Source: Agelas oroides
Lineage: Eukaryota > Porifera > Demospongiae > Agelasida > Agelasidae
Direction: 5' to 3'
Assembly (NCBI GenBank): GCA_949130485.1
Contig: OX422184.1
Location: 15,823,824-15,887,823, forward strand
Length of the DNA: 64,000 bases
A program made the translations under genes and the position numbers. The notes under the pieces were generated by a model. That model saw only the letters and a list, made by a program, of their open reading frames with translations. It was not told the DNA's origin and searched no databases. Of this stretch, positions 61,684 through 64,000 are shown piece after piece. The stretch's first letter is position 1, and each line of letters starts with the position of its first letter.

Positions 61684-62327
61684 CTCTTTGCACGCGGAAA
61701 TGATTTGTACATTACCGTTTATTAACGCGGAAATTAATGTTATCAGTCTGAGGTCAAAGTGGCAAGCGTTGCCTAGCAAGCCCTGGGCAGTGCCAGTGGG
61801 CTGATTTGCGTAGACAGCGTGTAACTAGGCTGGACTAGTTTATCTAAATAGCTGATCACTGCTAGGTAAGCAATTTGTACTTGTTTGAAGCCATTATCTG
61901 CAGCTTTACATCGTAGCTTACCAGTGATTTGAAACGGCGCCGATTTTCTCACTTGTTGCCTACAGCCTTGACAGATTCACCCGATTTCCAAGTTATCTAA
62001 AGGTAGTACTCCAACCTGGAGTGAAAACTGGAGGCTGTTTGCTCCCCGTGTCGAAGAGAAAGCTTCGTGTTTAGCAGCCCTTGGTCAAATTCACGAACAC
62101 TCGCGAACTAGCACCGCCCCTTCCTGCCTTTTATGAGATCAATGTAAGTGGAAAGGTGTGGCCTAGACTTATTACTACTCAATAGACAGGGATTTACCCT
62201 AACTTCTTGTTTGGCTTTACTATTGCGCGGTTCTGCTTTTCCTAAGATCCCGTGCAGATTTATGTGCACTTCGCGTAGGCTAAATTAATCACGTATGCAT
62301 ATATATCTGCACTTCGCGTGCAAAGAG
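61684..62327. mobile_element. piggyBac-like element flanked by TTAA
   Basis: TTAA-CTCTTTGCACGCG on the left and CGCGTGCAAAGAG-TTAA on the right are the TTAA target and inverted ends expected of piggyBac-type elements. No transposase frame is seen. Confidence 0.68.
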
Positions 62328-62669
62328 TTAAAGAATTAGTACAGGCAGTCTATATAGGAAGCCACCAAAAGTGATCTCATGCAGAGCATGTAAATTTCAA
62401 AATTTGCATTGGGGGCACATGCCCCCCAGACCCCCCCTGAAATCACTTGCCACTGCCAGTGTTCTCGAGATAATTATGCGGCCTTAGCGCTTGCGCAATG
62501 CGAGTAAATGAAATCCCTGTGCAACAAGCGGCTGCAGCGAAAGTTACCAGACCCCTTCCCTCTCTTGCGGAACGGGGTGCGGCCACGCGAGACTAGGTTA
62601 CACCCCAAGATGCATCTTAAAGGACCCGCGTAAATAATATTACACCCCAAGATGCAACTTATAGGACCC

Positions 62670-62969
62670 ACGTCAGTAAATTAATACACAGGCCAGAGGA
62701 AGGTAAACCTGCACAGCGGTAAGCCTTCCATGAGCATCTTGGGGTGCGGTTACTTTGCTCGTATAATAATATAATATAATTAATCCAATATAATACACAG
62801 GCCAGCTAGAGGAAGCGTTGGACATCCAATCTGAGTTGATATTTGTTAATGTCATGGTGCACTCACCCCATGAATGAAACTTTGGTGCACCAACAACTCT
62901 CCCTTCACCAGCACCACCGTCACCCTCCCAGCGACTCCCGAAGCGATTTTTCCGCTTACGTGACGTCAT
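62670..62969 (-). other. Exon-like sequence, copy 1
   Basis: On the minus strand ATG at 62969 opens MTSRKRKNRFGSRWEGDGG and on to GEGRVVGAPKFHSWG, then the donor GTGAGTGC at 62866. A near copy with a similar donor lies at 63.45-63.62 kb. Reading frame and splice phase are shared by both copies, with a 3-base indel between them. I do not recognise the protein and found no following exon. Confidence 0.35.
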
Positions 62970-63290
62970 ACATTCAATATACTACGTATAAGCGTGTATT
63001 GAGCGCGCTACCGTGCTTCGGGCTGATATTACGCGCGTAATGCGCGCGAGCAGGCGAAGGGGTGCCTCGCTATTCACGATTTGATAAACTGATGTCTGGC
63101 TCCTCCCTTGAGGGTAAAAGCTTTTTTTAAGAAGCCACAAAACTCTGAACTCCTACTTCAGCTAAATTTGCAGCACAAAACCCTGATCTCTTAAGCCTTC
63201 TACTAAGTAGCAGTGAACTTTTTTCCCCTAAAGCCTATACTAACAAAGATTTTACCTATGTATAGCACTGAACTCTAAAGTGTTCGAGCC

Positions 63291-63619
63291 AAGGTAAACC
63301 TGCAGCGCTAACCTTCCGTGAGCATCTTGGAGTGCGGTTACTTTGCTCGTATAATATAATATAATTAATCCAATATAATTCACAGGCCAGAGGAAGCGTT
63401 GGACATCCAATCTGAGCTGATAGTCGTTAATGGCATGGTGCACTTACCCCAGGAATGAAACTTTTGTACACCAACAACTCTCCCTTCACCAGCTACACCA
63501 CCGTCACCCTTCACAGCGACTCCCGACGAGATTTTTCCGCTGGGTTCATTACTTTCACGCCGTTTCATGTCCCCTGTCACATGACCGAGGTGCAGGGTGA
63601 AAGCCGCATTACGTCGCAC
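63291..63619 (-). other. Exon-like sequence, copy 2
   Basis: The minus strand reads MKRRESNEPSGKISSGVAVK, GDGGVAGEGRVVGVQKFHSW and G before the donor GTAAGTGC at 63447. It is part of a direct duplication of about 250-280 bases with copy 1, covering the exon and its presumed intron start (AGCATCTTGG-TGCGGTTACTTTGCTCG). Confidence 0.35.
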
Positions 63620-63715
63620 TTACACCACATTGCCACAAGTGGCATCGCACAAGGTGTTCGTCACTTTTTAAAGCAGGAAAGAAAAAGAAGGAATAAAACC
63701 CATTTCCTGGCCCTA

Positions 63716-63968
63716 GCCCTAACCCTACATTACACCACAAGCAATTTCGAAGAACCGTGCACACTTTTCCGTCTGATGTGTACCGCTCAACCGTCATACA
63801 AGTGCCATACTACACTACGCATGCGCAATGCACGCTCCACCCACACATCACGTGAGGGGGCATGAAACGACGTGAAAGTTTCGACGGGTATGACGGTTGA
63901 GCGGTACACATCAGACGGAAAAGTGTGCACGGTTCTTCGAAATTGCTTGTGGTGTAATGGTTAGGGCT
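63716..63968. mobile_element. Foldback with telomere-like ends
   Basis: Arms 63716-63799 and 63888-63968 are near-perfect inverses (ACCACAAGCAATTTCGAAGA, GTGCACACTTTTCCGTCTGA and so on). Both outer ends are GCCCTAACC/GGTTAGGGC. The loop is about 88 bases. Confidence 0.75.
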
Positions 63969-63978
63969 CAGTATACAG

Positions 63979-64000
63979 GTTAGGGTTAGGGTTAGGGCTA
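63979..64000. repeat. Interstitial telomere-like tract
   Basis: GGTTAGGGTTAGGGTTAGGG runs to the window edge, about 10 bases beyond the foldback at 63.7-64.0 kb; it may continue outside. Confidence 0.7.

Overview
The window looks like nuclear DNA of an invertebrate animal. It has spliced genes with GT-AG introns, animal-type gene families, TTAGGG-type interstitial telomeric tracts and very many small transposons. I lean towards an early-branching animal such as a sponge, but nothing here proves the clade. Three genes are firmly supported.

Layout. (1) At 4.6-5.3 kb on the minus strand lies the first coding exon of a sphingosine-1-phosphate phosphatase; later exons were not found, and a hAT-like transposon (2.6-3.7 kb) lies downstream of it. 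(2) At 9.33-10.46 kb on the plus strand is a complete intronless phosphagen kinase, most likely an arginine kinase. (3) From 10.5 to 30.7 kb no gene was recognised, only repeats, LINE remnants and foldback elements, although unrecognised 5' exons of the next gene may lie there. (4) From 30.75 to 57.59 kb on the plus strand is an RFX-family transcription factor of the RFX4/RFX6 type. I traced 15 exons that join in one frame for 773 residues, covering the winged-helix DNA-binding domain, the extended dimerisation region and a Ser/Thr/Pro/Gln-rich tail; one or more 5' exons are missing. (5) From 57.6 to 64 kb there are transposon-like elements and two weak gene hints: a possible exon at 61.2 kb and a duplicated exon-like sequence at 62.9 and 63.5 kb.

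Mobile DNA dominates. One foldback family has TAGCCTCG termini, and five copies show perfect 9-bp target duplications. Others are hAT-like elements with 8-bp or 5-bp duplications, TTAA-flanked piggyBac-like elements, four LINE 3' fragments, several other palindromic families, and a dispersed repeat whose copies carry a hammerhead-ribozyme core. Two truncated copies of that repeat begin at or next to the predicted ribozyme cleavage site.

The three genes do not form a pathway. The most striking points are the ribozyme-bearing repeat, the 9-bp-duplicating foldback family with symmetric CACGTGA-TGACGTCA blocks, and the way simple repeats abut splice sites of the RFX gene. Coordinates of splice sites and element ends were read by eye and could be off by a base or two.
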